Assembly: GCF_933775445.1 (NCBI RefSeq)
Contig: NC_065878.1
Coordinates: forward strand, 8,071,395 to 8,135,394
DNA from: Argentina anserina
Taxonomy: Eukaryota; Streptophyta; Magnoliopsida; Rosales; Rosaceae
Reading direction: 5' to 3'
Length of the DNA: 64,000 nt
Below the pieces are notes generated by a model that was not told the origin of the DNA, made no database searches, and saw only the letters and a list, made by a program, of their open reading frames with translations. Numbering within the stretch: position 1 is the stretch's first letter; every line of letters starts with the position of its first letter. Below, piece after piece: positions 12,588-23,849 of this stretch. Both the position numbers and the translations under genes were made by a program.

Positions 12588-13950
12588 CCTTCAAAACCCA
12601 GCAGTGCCGGGGAGACTTCCTCACCGTGCACCGACGTTGTCGGGACACCAATGGCCATGAGACCACCACCATTCTCTTCCTCACCTTCTCCTCTCCAAAA
12701 CCAATATCATGCATGTGTGATTCGAGCCTGACTTCCACAAAGTCAATTTTGGAATAAATAGGTGTTGCCGAGATTCCCGTGCCGGCGTCGAGCTCCGGTG
12801 AACTTCTAACCTTCATCTTGGTAAGCCTGACCTTCTTTATTCATTCCAAGTTTGATTGGGCTTAAAATCTCTTAGAATTAGGTCTGATTTGAGTTTCCCT
12901 TTCTATGTGACAACACCGCTGCACCACCGTCGTTGTCCTCCCTGTCTACGACGAGAATCAAGGCTGCACGACCTATCCTACAACCACGGTGATTTGGCGA
13001 GTTTGATGGGGACCTATTAGGCGATAGACGACTTGGAGGTCCTTCATTATGGCATCAACTTTGATCAAAAGATGATGAAGTTTTCCCTAGCTAATTTCGG
13101 ACCGATTGAGCCCGAACTCGGGCCGATCCGATGTGTTCGGCTTTGGGCCAGTTTCAGCATCACCAGAGCCCGATCCAAACTAAACCGAGAAGTTAGAGTT
13201 TTGGGCCGGATTCTGTCAATTTTGCGACCGAACCAACCCGTGCCCACTCCTAGTCTCAGGCTAAGGCTCCGCCCAATCTGATATGCAAGATTTTCTTGCT
13301 ACGGATTTTTGATTAGTCAATCTATTTTGACTATGTTTTCTGCTTAATATTTTTCAAGTAAGCATGAATGGTCAACGTATGCAACTGCATGTGGTTGTTA
13401 AATGGGCCATTTTTGGGTTACATGCGACTCCAATAGTACTACATTGTGAATTTAGCACTTAACATTTAGAAAACAAACCTTGGAATGTCAAAATTGACAT
13501 CATTATGATCTCTAGCGTTTCAAGCACGTTTCCGGAATGTTTCGTCGACATTTCTGACCGTTTTGGCCACCTTCCGGCCCGTTTCCGACACCACTGCCCG
13601 ATTCCTGCATGCACTCCTTGTCAAATATGAAGTCCAGCCTCCTAACCGACAAGATTCCGGCTGCCCGCTACCGATTTTCCTGTCACCGGCGCCACTGGTT
13701 TTCAATCAAGTTTTCCGGCGATTCTTCGCCATTTTCTCATTGGCTTTTTCAGAATATTTCCAACATTGTTTGTTGAAGTGTTTTCATGTCAAAGTTTTAT
13801 TCGGTTTTAAGCATATTTGGCCTGGTTCTCCGGTTATCTTTTTCGGTTTTCTCCAAGTCATTTTTCATAGCTCAACCGACTTTATTATTGGTGACCACCC
13901 GCACCAATTGGATGGTTTCTTTCTAACATCTGTTTCCAACGTTCAAGTTG
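11079..13950. other. unrecognised 5' internal part of copia-1
   Basis: Where gag should be, no gag motif or zinc knuckle was found. The stretch carries a long CT tract (12531-12584), a GC-richer block (12590-12830) and a GGCC-rich block (13080-13280) ending in GTGCCCACTCCTAG, which resembles the end of hAT-type MITEs. Nested insertions are the likeliest explanation. Confidence 0.5.
12531..12584. repeat. (CT)27 microsatellite
   Basis: Uninterrupted CT dinucleotides, preceded by further TTC/TCTC-rich sequence. Confidence 0.95.
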
Positions 13951-13959
13951 AAGAATGTA

Positions 13960-16130
13960 GTTATATTGCCATGTGATACATTTGATAGGATTGTACTATT
14001 TGTTTTCGGTCCTCTTTCTGACAATGTCCTACGGGGTATTGCTTGAAAATTGTTCCCTGTGTCGCTGATTATCTAAATTTATTTTGATGATGTCCCGCGG
14101 CAAAGTTGGTCTTTCTGATTGCGCAAACACCCACATTGTTCTATGAAGTAGGTAGTTGTTTTATGGATATCGTGCAGAAATTGTGTTTTATATCTTCGTA
14201 CCTTACTAAGTTTTAACAGGTCATACATGCGAATAATATTTTTTCATCTTGATACTTCTGTTGAGAATGGAGAGGAATATATATCTGTCAACTTTTTTAC
14301 AGTAGCATTTTCAAGCTTCAACAGTTAACCTCCAAACGTAGCTTTGCTTTCCTGCAGCAGTAGCTTTATGTAACTCGAGATTCTTTGAATCATGGGTTCG
14401 GTTTTGCTACCTTATCAGTTTTGACATGATCATTTTTGGTCATTTTGAACGTGATATGATGATCAGAGTTCTTTGAAATTCACATACCATTTGTCTTTCA
14501 TGTTCACGAAGCGTTTAACGATTTTTCTCTATGCAAATCCATGGAGAGACCGTGAGACCTCCTCAGCAAATTCATAGGGGATTGTGACGCCTCATGTTCA
14601 GCTATCTTAGTTATTTCTCCCTGCCCATCGTTTATCTATCAAAACCTACTCAATTCATGACTCTCATTATCAATCTTCTCATGTGAAGACTCCAATTGAA
14701 CATATTTCATTCTTACAAAGTATTTAAGGTGACATTAGTGGACCCTATCTAACCGAATGCGGATATTTTTTGATATTTTTATGGTGTAGGTTAAGAGCAT
14801 CGGCGCGTTGGTCACAAGTCACTTTGCTATCCACATCGAATAATGCATTTTCTATGTTTTTAGCTAAGTTCATCAAACTAAGGGTTCACCACCCTTCCAT
14901 CCTCTCTAATCTTTTTCGATTGGATATCGTTGCAGAGTTCACCTCCAGAAAGTCAATGATTTGATGCTTAATGAATTTAACGATATTGCAAAAGTGACGA
15001 CATCGCACATAAATACTGTAATGTGCCGTAAGGTTGGAACTCTCAGAATATGGGAGAATTTCACATAACCTAGTCCTAGCACTGTTGGCACCATCCCTGA
15101 CAGTGGGAATGAAGCCGGCGATGGCACCATTGTACGTTGTGGTGTGGTCAGCGCCGGTGGTATCGCACCACAAAACAAGGGTGGCAAACGCAAAGATGGA
15201 CTAGTAAGGGTCATAGCTTCGATCTTGGCTCCTACCTAGATGAGCGGGAGACCATTATTTTCTGGAATCAAAACTAGGAAGAAGCGAGGTGCGTAGGCAC
15301 AAGTATTTCGCCCATCATCAAGAGATATTCTCTGAACATATATCTATCAACTAAGTTTCTGTAGGACGCTACAGACTCCTTTTGTTGATGTTAGAGAACA
15401 AAAGAAATCTCTTAATTAATCGTATAAGCGCGCGTGTTTGTTAATGGATTGATCTCCCATGATTGATAATGTATTCACTTATGCTCTTATTCCGTTGTAA
15501 AATATCAACGATGAGCAACTTGACTGAAGTAGATATAATCAATACAGGCTGAATTAGACTTGTTATGTTAGTCATTGTTCGTAAGTGTAATGAGAAAGAT
15601 GAAGTCATGCGATATTTGCAGGACTTATGGCGCAAAGATTGTCTCATTATCCTAGTATTGACTAGGATAAGTTATATTCTCTCGTTATAGACATAATTGT
15701 TTTCTGCTACTTAATCAGTAGTAGTGTCCATAAAAACTGATTTGCAGCATATGATATTGATCATAGCATCTCTGTAAAGGATCTTGACACAGATATGAAA
15801 GTGCCCGAAGGACTTTAATTGCTTAATTAAATCTCTCCAGACCACGGAGAGTTTATGCAGTCAGATTGTGATGTTCGAAAGAATGCAGTACAATCGGTTG
15901 CAAGAACTCATACCCATATGTGTTCATATGAAAGCCATTTTTGGATTCTCTATTCCGTCTAAGTAAACCTGATGAAGAGTTTCTATGAGTTGTAGATTCA
16001 TATATGTTAGTATTGTTAGGCACTATTTCTTTCATTATGATGTGTTTAACTATGTGTCTATGCATCATCATTAGCTTGAATTGTTCTTTTGACATGGGTT
16101 TAGTTCTACACATAGTGAACCAACACAAAT
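13960..16130 (+). pseudogene. copia-1 pol remnant (pre-integrase, integrase, RT)
   Basis: Many frame changes, but family wording survives. About 14195-14290 gives LLSFN...ENGEEYIS of the pre-integrase region. 14700-14960 gives GDISGP, then ASARWSQVTLLSTSN and EFTSRKS of the integrase core. 15770-16000 shows KVPEGL and a degraded 'LYGLKQ...MWYNRL...CPCVFIKK' segment of RT. The catalytic YVDD box was not found intact. The order and wording fit the same copia subfamily as the fragments at 22800-25853. Confidence 0.75.
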
Positions 16131-16289
16131 CATATCCACACCAATGCCGCCAGCAGCTCCAGTAACATCAACGTACGTCTTGGTGTAGTAGTCGACACTA
16201 GTAGCATAGAGGATGCGTACGGTTCCGTCTCGGACCAAAACCAGTCATTCATTGGTCCATTCCCCCATTCCATTATGAAAGACACATTG

Positions 16290-17081
16290 AATGTGACAAA
16301 TCATAATCTGTCCAGTTTTGTATGTCAACTTCAACGACCCTTATAAGACAGCTCACTTGATGAAATATGTGAATTTGGTACCGTTGGAAAGGTCTATGTG
16401 TCTACTTTTCAAAGACACCAACCATTTGATTATATATGTCATATTGAATGAGTTATAGCCGTTTTAAGAAAAGTAGGACAGTTATGTCCGGGAATTTGCA
16501 AGCCAGTCAACTTCGACAGAGCTTTGTGAATTTCTCCGGTCGAGTTAGGTTGTAAACTTTATGTCACTGGGAATTCACAGGTGTCTACTATCCAGAACAT
16601 TTTACGGTTTTCGAATACCTATTATGACGAAGAAGTTATGGCCATCTAAATGCGTGAAAGTCATTCCACGCGGGAATCTGATTTTCATTGCAAACTCTTA
16701 TTTTGAGTTATTATGTAATCTTGTTTCCTAAGATCTAAGTTTGGCTAAGTATAGCATGTATGATATAGGATATATGGCTAGATTAATGATTAATCATTAG
16801 CCTAAGACTACTTTTGAGAAGCATGTAATGAACGTTGTATACATTGTTCTTTGTACTCCATGATTATGGCACTAATCAAGGGGAGTTGTTTCGTAGACTT
16901 CAGAGGGAGTCTACCTCACATGATGCTATCAAATGTAGATGGTGTGTTGTGCTTTTTTTCTCCTTCGATCAATCTTTATTTTTAACCCAAGTGGTTTTTT
17001 AAATTTTGTTTTACAAGATATTTACCGAGCCAACGTAATGTGCAGTATGCAACCCGATTTGGCATGCGACACAAGAGGGAG
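16290..17081 (+). other. ORF-less 3' spacer of copia-1
   Basis: About 790 bp between pol and the 3' LTR have no ORF yet align along most of their length with 24900-25696 of the second copy. Inside it, two diverged ~190-bp halves share phrases such as GTCAACTTC, GTGTCTACT and GTTATxGCC. The last part (16930-17080) ends in the purine-rich tract AAGAGGGAG before the LTR. Confidence 0.65.
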
Positions 17082-17295
17082 TATTCCGGGAGAATTATTA
17101 TTCTACCCTTATGTGTCTTAGTCTATTTATGTTCTTATTGGAGTAGATTATTCTTTAATGTTATAGATATGAATCTCTGATTTTTCGGGATACTCCGTAT
17201 GTAATGCCTATATATAGGCTTTATTATCAATCAATAAAGAATTACATTATGTTCAATTACATTTTTATTATTCTCGTATTCATCATACTTGATCA
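17082..17295 (+). repeat. 3' LTR of copia-1
   Basis: 214 bp from TATTCCGGGAG to ...ACTTGATCA; it matches the 5' LTR over its whole length, with many substitutions, so the insertion is old. Confidence 0.82.
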
Positions 17296-17300
17296 CTACT
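17296..17300. repeat. target site duplication CTACT (right) of copia-1
   Basis: CTACT directly follows the 3' LTR and equals 10848-10852. Confidence 0.75.
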
Positions 17301-17354
17301 AACATATGCTTGAAAATTTATGTGACAAATAAAGTCAATATCAAGAAAAGCCAA

Positions 17355-17545
17355 AATTTGTGTTAAATGTCCTTGGTTCAACTCCTATCCACCAGGAAAA
17401 GAGCATGTATGTATGTAATTCAGAACCCAAAACTCATATGGAGGAGTCCACCAATTTTGAACCATGGACATTTAAACAAAAACTTGGAGATGCTGTGTTT
17501 GTCCCAGCAGGATGTCCACACCAAGTTAGAAACTTGAAGATAATC
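17355..17545 (+). pseudogene. JmjC histone demethylase (KDM3/JMJ25-type) fragment
   Basis: The translation contains [20 protein letters not shown] followed by PHQVRNLK, which is the C-terminal core of the plant KDM3-type JmjC domain, a histone H3K9 demethylase. The region upstream ([15 protein letters not shown]) is a decayed form of the segment that normally precedes it. Nothing of the iron-binding HxD part or the RING/zinc regions is present, and after NLK the sequence turns noncoding. It begins about 55 bp right of the copia-1 target duplication. A relic of a duplicated or displaced gene; not functional. Confidence 0.82.
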
Positions 17546-19730
17546 TTAGATAGAATAATATTGAAAACAGAAGCATTATTCAAAAGTTTCTCCAATTCAT
17601 ACGACATATATACAGCACGATCAGAAGCCTCATCACAAATAGTGTTTAATGGAACTTTATAAATCATTAGTTTTCCCAATTGCAACATACTGGCTTTGCT
17701 ACAAGAAAATGAAGAAACAATTGGGGGTTTTCATTGCCGATGGTGGAAAACCAAAGCAGGGTCGGCCTTAGATGCAAACAATTGATAGCCGCTCATGCTT
17801 GTGCGGCGAAACACGAATTCTTTTAGCAAGTGATGCTTCTCCTTTGTAAATTTCTAAGCCTCAATAAAGTTACTGAACCCATTTCCCTAAATTACTATCG
17901 CCTTCGAACAAAGACAAACCTTCTTGTCTCATTATTCAGATTTTAGGCTCCAAGAATATTGCTAGAGTTAATTTGAGTTCTATGGTTTATGTACTCCACC
18001 AGCACTATCATCAGGTCTCAGCAGTTGGATGATATAAACGTGTACCCTGCTAGTTGTTAAGACAGAGGAGAAGGGAAGAAGGCAATTATATCTTTAAAAA
18101 AAAAATCACACAACTAGCTTGCCTCCTTGAAAGTGTACAGTTTGAAGCCTACAAACTTGGCTTTCGATAATATTAGCTTATCCGACATTGTCAAGAAACG
18201 AATTTTGTGCCATAAAGCTTTGGAAACTACTTAACATAATTTATAAAAGATAATTTTGTAACACCTACTAATAACTCCAACACCCCTAATTTTAGGTACT
18301 TGTTTGTATATATCTTTGATATTATGTCAGGTATTTATAATAAGAGGTTTACAGTTCACATCCCCCTTGTATTCGACGGTTTCATTAATGAAGGTTTGAG
18401 GGCAGTCACACTAGCACTTACATAAAAAAACAACAACTAATAACTCTAACACCAACTAAACAACCAATCGTAGAAAAGAAAATGATAACAAACGACAGTA
18501 AAAACAACAATTATGTACCGATTCATTCACACCTGATTCTCAAATATATATATTTAAAATTAGTTAATTTAAAGATTGTATTACTAAAAACAAAAATGAA
18601 GTCATAGTTAATTAAAAGATTTCTAAAACTAAAAGGATTAGGATCTAGACTGAAGTATGGGATGGTCCAGGCCCCTAGCTTCCTAAATAGTCCAAATAAA
18701 TTTCATTACTTATGTTAAGTGTACCTTATTTCATGCTAAATTTTATTGACGGAGCTCTCTTAAATTAAGAAAATAGTATCTTATTTAAAAAAACTAATAA
18801 AAAATTAACTATAAATACTTTCATTTGTAATGCATTATGGCGATTATATCACATTTGAAATGTATATTTTCTCTTTTTTCATCTCTTTGTATTTCCTAAA
18901 TAAGAATAATGAAATCATCTTTCATTTTTTTTCCCTATCAAGTTTAATGGTTTCTCAAGATAAAAAATTTTGGACCACCCTTACACTCAAATTCTGGTTC
19001 CGCCCTATATGTATGTGGTTCCAGTTATTTAAAGGGGCATGTACATGTAGGTAAAACGAGAAAGAGTGATGGATCGTTTATTAAAATACGGCCATAAAAA
19101 GCGATCAACTTGTCCTACAGTCACACAATAATATCTGTAATATTAAATTCATATGGAGCATCGTCTAGTTTATTTTAATAGTATTTTAACACTAGGTTGT
19201 TCTTGAGTTTCATTGTTCAGTCTGGATAGTTAAGAGTTATTATTGGTGATGAGGTAAACGAATGTCTATTACCTTTTCCTTTTCTTCGTAATAAAACCCA
19301 ATTTAACAGGTAAAATGCATGCAGCATGCATGACCCTCAATGAATGTTTTAGATGGCAACTTATAACAAATGTTTCAGATGGTCAGGCACATTAAAGTTA
19401 CTCATTACTCTCCGATATGTCTAATTGTCAATGTCTGGTCTCATCCTCTAAGTAAAGATAAAAGTAAGAACTAATTGAATAGAGAAATTGTTGGAAATCA
19501 AATCCAAATTTCTATGCGTATATTACAAACTACAAAGCCTATATTGAAGAGCGAAGGGAGGAACCCAAATGCAAAATACATTTCAGAACGAGGAGACTTT
19601 GAATGGGGCCACAGTGATGGGAATCTCAGTAACAAACTCCCAGCTGTGCCTCTGTTCTGGGAAAACTTTCAGTCCAACAAAAACAAAAGCACCTACCAAC
19701 CAACCATCTCTCCCATTTTTGCATATTTTC
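17546..19730. other. gene-free AT-rich region
   Basis: No coding sequence was recognised. About 17690-17830 has wording reminiscent of CACTA-type ends (GCTACAAGAAAATG, then GCCGATGG), but no partner end was found. The last part leads into the bHLH promoter. Confidence 0.5.
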
Positions 19731-19734
19731 AGTC

Positions 19735-19742
19735 ATATAAAG
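19735..19742 (+). promoter_or_regulatory. probable TATA box of the bHLH gene
   Basis: ATATAAAG in the context GTCATATAAAGCCCTCCC, about 165 bp before the ATG at 19902; CT/CA-rich leader follows, as is usual in plant core promoters. Inferred from position and sequence only. Confidence 0.5.
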
Positions 19743-19901
19743 CCCTCCCTTTCCCAAACACCACTTGTTTATTTTGTGAACCGACCAACCCAACCATCCC
19801 TCCTTCCTCTTCTGATTCTTGGGTTCTAGCTAATTTCATCAAAAGGATCAACCTCTTTCTCCTATTGTTCCATTTTGATCCCAATAACAGTACTCAACCC
19901 A

Positions 19902-21552
19902 ATGCCAGAATCAGCCCCAGAAGTTGTTTTCCACAGCCACACCCCCACCACCTTTCCCCATGATGAGAACCTGAGCAGGCTCTCCATGGAAGAAGAACTC
20001 TCCAACTACCACCACCACCACAACGCCGCCATGGAAATCGAACAGCAGCTTCAAAACGAGATGGGGTTTGCCACCATGGACCAAACCACCACCATTAACT
20101 CTCATCTTCTCAACCCCTTTGAGACCCAACACCAAGACACAAACTGGGACAACAACAATGAAATGCAACAACAACAACTGCCACCAGTTCCAGCACCTGA
20201 CCTGCTCAGCCTCTTCCACCTGCCGTCCTCTAACTCTGTGCTTCCACACTCCTCCATTACCTTCACCAATCCGGGGTCTTTCGGGTACGAGGTGCAGGAC
20301 TCCTCGGCCATGTATGACCCGATGTTCCAGCTGCCTCCGCAGCCGCAGCCGCCGCTGTTCAGGGAGCTGCTGCATTCGCTGCCACATGGGTACAACTTGG
20401 GTGGTGGAGGGTCGAGTTTGTTTAGCAATGGTGGGGATGAGGTGGACGATGGGAGCAGGCAGTTGTTTGAGAATGGGGTGCTGGAGTTTTCCAAGGAGAT
20501 GAAGACGTTTGGAAGAGGGAGAACTGGTGGGAATAAAGGGACCAAGCACTTTGCTACTGAGCGCCAGAGGAGAGTCCAGCTCAACGACAAGTTCTCTGCT
20601 TTGAGGGATCTTGTTCCTAACCCAACCAAAGTATTGGTCTCAATTTCAGAACTTGATTTTGGGTTTGGCCATGGTTGTTTTGGTTGGTGTCTGTCTGGGG
20701 GAAATGGGTGCAATTAGTCCTTTGATTTCAATAACCTTATTGATCATTTTCATAAAAGCATATATTCCAATTATTTTGGCATTACAATGCTGATTCTGCT
20801 AGTTGTTTCGATAGCTTGAAGATCAATTATATAATCAATAAATTCATGACTGTTTCTTGGTTTTTGGTATAATGCTGACAATTTTGCTGAATGTATGGAA
20901 TTTGGAGCACAGCCTGATCGAGCATCTGTGGTGGGAGACGCCATTGATTACATACAGGAGCTCAAGAGGACTGTGAGTGAGCTGAAACTTCTTGTGGAGA
21001 AGAAAAGGTGTGGAAGAGAGAGGAGCAAGAGGCACAAGACTGAGCAGGACATAGGTGCCAGAGATGACGATGAGAGCTGTAACATGAAGCCTCTTGGTGA
21101 CCCTGATCATGACCACTCCTACAACAATGGGTCTCTGAGGAGCTCATGGCTGCAAAGGAAGTCTAAAGACACTGAGGTCGATGTCCGAATTATTGATGAT
21201 GAAGTCACCATCAAACTGATCCAGAGGAAGAAGATCAATCTGTTGCTATCTGTTTCCAAGCTTCTTGATGAGTTTCAGCTTGAACTTCAGCATGCTGCTG
21301 GGGGACACATTGGGAATTCATACAGCTTCTTGTTCAACACCAACGTTTGTGCTTACTTTATCTCATGGATTTGTTTTAGTTGGGTCATTTCTTCATGCAT
21401 TGTTTTAAATAATTGGTTTTTTTTTTTGCTGTTTTTGTATTGTGCAGATGTATGAAGGGTCTTCTTTGTATGCCAGTGCCATTGCAAACAAGCTCATTGA
21501 GGCCCTGGACAGGCAGTATGCTGCAACTCCACCTACCAATAGTTATGAGTAA
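19902..21552 (+). CDS. bHLH91: bHLH transcription factor, bHLH91/bHLH10/bHLH89 clade
   Basis: Three exons: 19902-20630, 20913-21344, 21448-21552, all GT-AG and phase 0, giving 421 residues. The start is the first ATG (MPESAPEVVFH). The bHLH domain (about 212-274) has the E-box contacting HFATERQRR and is interrupted by intron 1 after LVPNPTK. A leucine-rich second helix (DAIDYIQELKRTVSELKLL) follows, then an ACT-like C-terminal domain (VDVRIIDDEVTIKLIQRKK, SFLFNTN, MYEGSSLYASAIANKLIE). The N-terminus is His-, Gln- and Pro-rich. This architecture is that of Arabidopsis bHLH010/089/091 and rice EAT1/TIP2, nuclear partners of DYT1 and AMS-type factors in anther tapetum development. The clade is clear; which member is orthologous is not. 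No break seen. Confidence 0.93.
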
Positions 21553-22790
21553 AAGGACTACCAAGTCTTTACAATATGTTTATTTATATTAAGTTCGTCT
21601 AACTACATTATATCATATATGATGCTGATTAATAGAGAGATTAAAGAACTGGACAATAATCTTGGTGTGACAGAGAGCATGACATGGAATACTATATATG
21701 TGACTTCTGGGATTTGAGGATATTATAGCCTCTCATATTATAAAGGTATAGCCTCTCATATATTGAGCATAAGTTGTGTGACACAACAATTATTAAGGTA
21801 TAGCCTCTCATAATTTAATGCAGTGTAAAGCATTACATACTACATGACATTACCTACATAAACCCACAATTTAATTGTGGCATAAGTCAGGCTTACACAA
21901 TCTTTGTGTGGCAAATGCACACTTATATGATCTTTGATGTTGTCAAAATACATCTGTTTTGGTTCTCTATAATCTGTGGCGGATTAGGTCATCATATATT
22001 GATTTTGATCAACACTTTGCAAACTAACATTGCCAAACGCTGAAGGACTCTGAGCCATGAGCGTTTGCTCTCGGCTTTATTTCGAACCAACAATGCTTGT
22101 TGTAGCATATTTATGTCTCGTTGCCATAATGAAGCCTTGATTGATTTCTTGTTATGACATATTTCCCCCCTGTTTTGGTGATGATTTGTAGTGTTACATG
22201 TTATGTAATGCACTCTATATTCCACTGTTTTAAAATATGTGATGTTTTCAGAAAGCTCGAATTGAACTAACACTCGTACAAGATCAGGGGAGTGGAAAAC
22301 TATAACAAGATCGCGAGTTACAGACTTGGCAGTATCGCCAAAATGTTCCGTCCACTGCCCAGTTTTACCCCTAATGGCATCAAAAATTGGCCGAGCTCTT
22401 ATCACGGCCCCAAGCCCCCCGCAGCCTCCCCTGCACGGCCTCCTCACGAACTCCTAGCCTTTTTGGCTCTATTTTTTTTACGCCGGCAACCCTTTTTGGG
22501 TATGCCTAGGAAACACCGATCCTTGTATTTGGATCTATGGTGTATATGTATGATATTTGCATGTCAAAATCACACTTGAATGACGTTTGAGGGTCTAAAA
22601 CCTTTAAGTAACGTTATGCGACCATTTTGGACTATATTAGTGCACTTGCCGAGCTTTATATTGTGATATTTATATGTCTTGACCTAAGACTACTTGTCTC
22701 TGTATTCTTGTTTATGAATATGTTCAAGAGATTTTGAGTGCATAGCTAGAAGAACTTAAAGCTATTAATGCATTTAGTTTTTAATCTATT
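21553..22790. other. intergenic region downstream of the bHLH gene
   Basis: No gene. Three copies of TATAGCCTCTCATA(T) occur at about 21725, 21748 and 21800. 22290-22520 is GC-richer and may belong to a decayed transposon but could not be identified. Confidence 0.5.
21724..21813. repeat. three copies of TATAGCCTCTCATA
   Basis: The 14-base motif recurs three times within about 90 bp, spaced 25 and 51 bp; the third copy is followed by AATT instead of TATT. Confidence 0.8.
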
Positions 22791-22799
22791 TTGACTACG

Positions 22800-23085
22800 A
22801 AGAGAACAATGTCTTATGGCGTTATGATTCAAGTCACATATTTTTATGCATCAAGAGAGCAATTGAACCTATGAAATGGTTTTTGTCATAGTACTTGTCT
22901 ACATCGATGAATTCACAACGATACCATACATAAAAATTGGTAAGACGATAAGCTACTTGAAGGCAACCATTGTGCCAACATTATTTATCACCTACAAACT
23001 CATTGTGAAAGAGTTATTATGTATCGCTTCTAATAATGTAGTGCATCTCATGAGTCGAAATAGTGTGAATTATATTTTTTCATGA
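22800..23085 (+). pseudogene. copia RT fragment
   Basis: The two adjacent frames read FLCIKRAIEP and MVFVIVLVYIDE, then IGKTISYLK, a decayed form of 'CPCVFIKK...GFAIVAVYVDDLN.IGT...YLK' around the RT catalytic box of the copia-1 subfamily; the second catalytic aspartate is replaced by glutamate. It lies 5' of integrase remnants, the reverse of copia order, so it is a separate or rearranged piece. Confidence 0.6.
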
Positions 23086-23849
23086 TACTATGATTCTATT
23101 AATAATGAATCGGTGACTCATATAGGCTATTATTTTGAGCAAAGATGTTATATGGATCAGTATTATTCCTCCAAAGTAATGGAGATGTAATCTATGTATT
23201 AATCAGTGCATAAGCCCCCTCTATGATCCTCCATTGACTATGCTCAATCTCTAAGCTTATTCTTTAGCAAAGTTTAAGAGTGACATACACCTTCCTACGC
23301 TAAAGTGAATGAGACATAATATAGAAGCCTAAATTGGTTTATCATGATTCATTTTGAGGCTAAAATATCTTATGGTGATACATATATCATGGTATAACTC
23401 AAACCATGACACTTCGATGTTATGGAGCACCCAAAACAATGACAAAAGTTGAAAAATCCTAAAATTTTAGGATTTAAAAATTGCGGACTGGTCATTGTGA
23501 GGACCGGTTCACCTAATTTTACGTGGGGCATTGAGGTGCTACTTGAGGCCACTGATTCCTAACATCCAAGGCTACCTACCCATAAAATTTGAGCCCATTT
23601 GGAGATCTGCAACATGGGGATCCGCTCAACACAAGTGGTCACTGACCTCAGGTGAGTATTACAGCCGATTCGGTGCTTTTCCGACCGGCTCCGGCTGTGA
23701 GACCGGTGTCATTGGATTCCTAACACCCATGTTTAATTTCTCCTAAAATGTCATACATTCGCGGTTCAGAAATTTAGTAAACCATTCAAGGAAGTGTAAA
23801 ACAGAGATTCAGTATTGGTTATTGATGTGCCCAAGCTTCCAACGAACCA

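Larger units (their letters stand above)
10853..17295 (+). mobile_element. Ty1/copia element 'copia-1', complete ends, decayed inside
   Basis: Two 214-bp LTRs (10853-11066, 17082-17295) flank a tRNA-Met-type primer site, broken pol and a long 3' spacer. The 5-bp sequence CTACT lies at 10848-10852 and 17296-17300 as target duplication. The pol order pre-integrase, integrase, RT is copia. The family matches plant copia elements with integrase words such as DASTRWSHV and a conserved SLGGEK region. Gag is not recognisable: the space between the primer site and pol contains CT-rich and GC-rich sequence that may be inserted DNA. Confidence 0.85.

Noticed and set aside
13080..13280. Possible small protein rich in Pro/Arg/Leu
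   Set aside because: The GGCC-rich composition and the GTGCCCACTCC end resemble decayed MITE sequence; open frames occur on both strands.
17690..17840. CACTA transposon end
   Set aside because: Only one weakly similar end, no partner terminus and no 3-bp duplication found.
19911..20713. Long open frames on the minus strand across bHLH exon 1
   Set aside because: They mirror the codon composition of the real gene; they show no family motif, while the plus strand has a complete bHLH/ACT protein with spliced exons.
21992..22447. 151-codon frame on the minus strand
   Set aside because: No homology recognised and it runs through repeat-like intergenic sequence; chance ORF.
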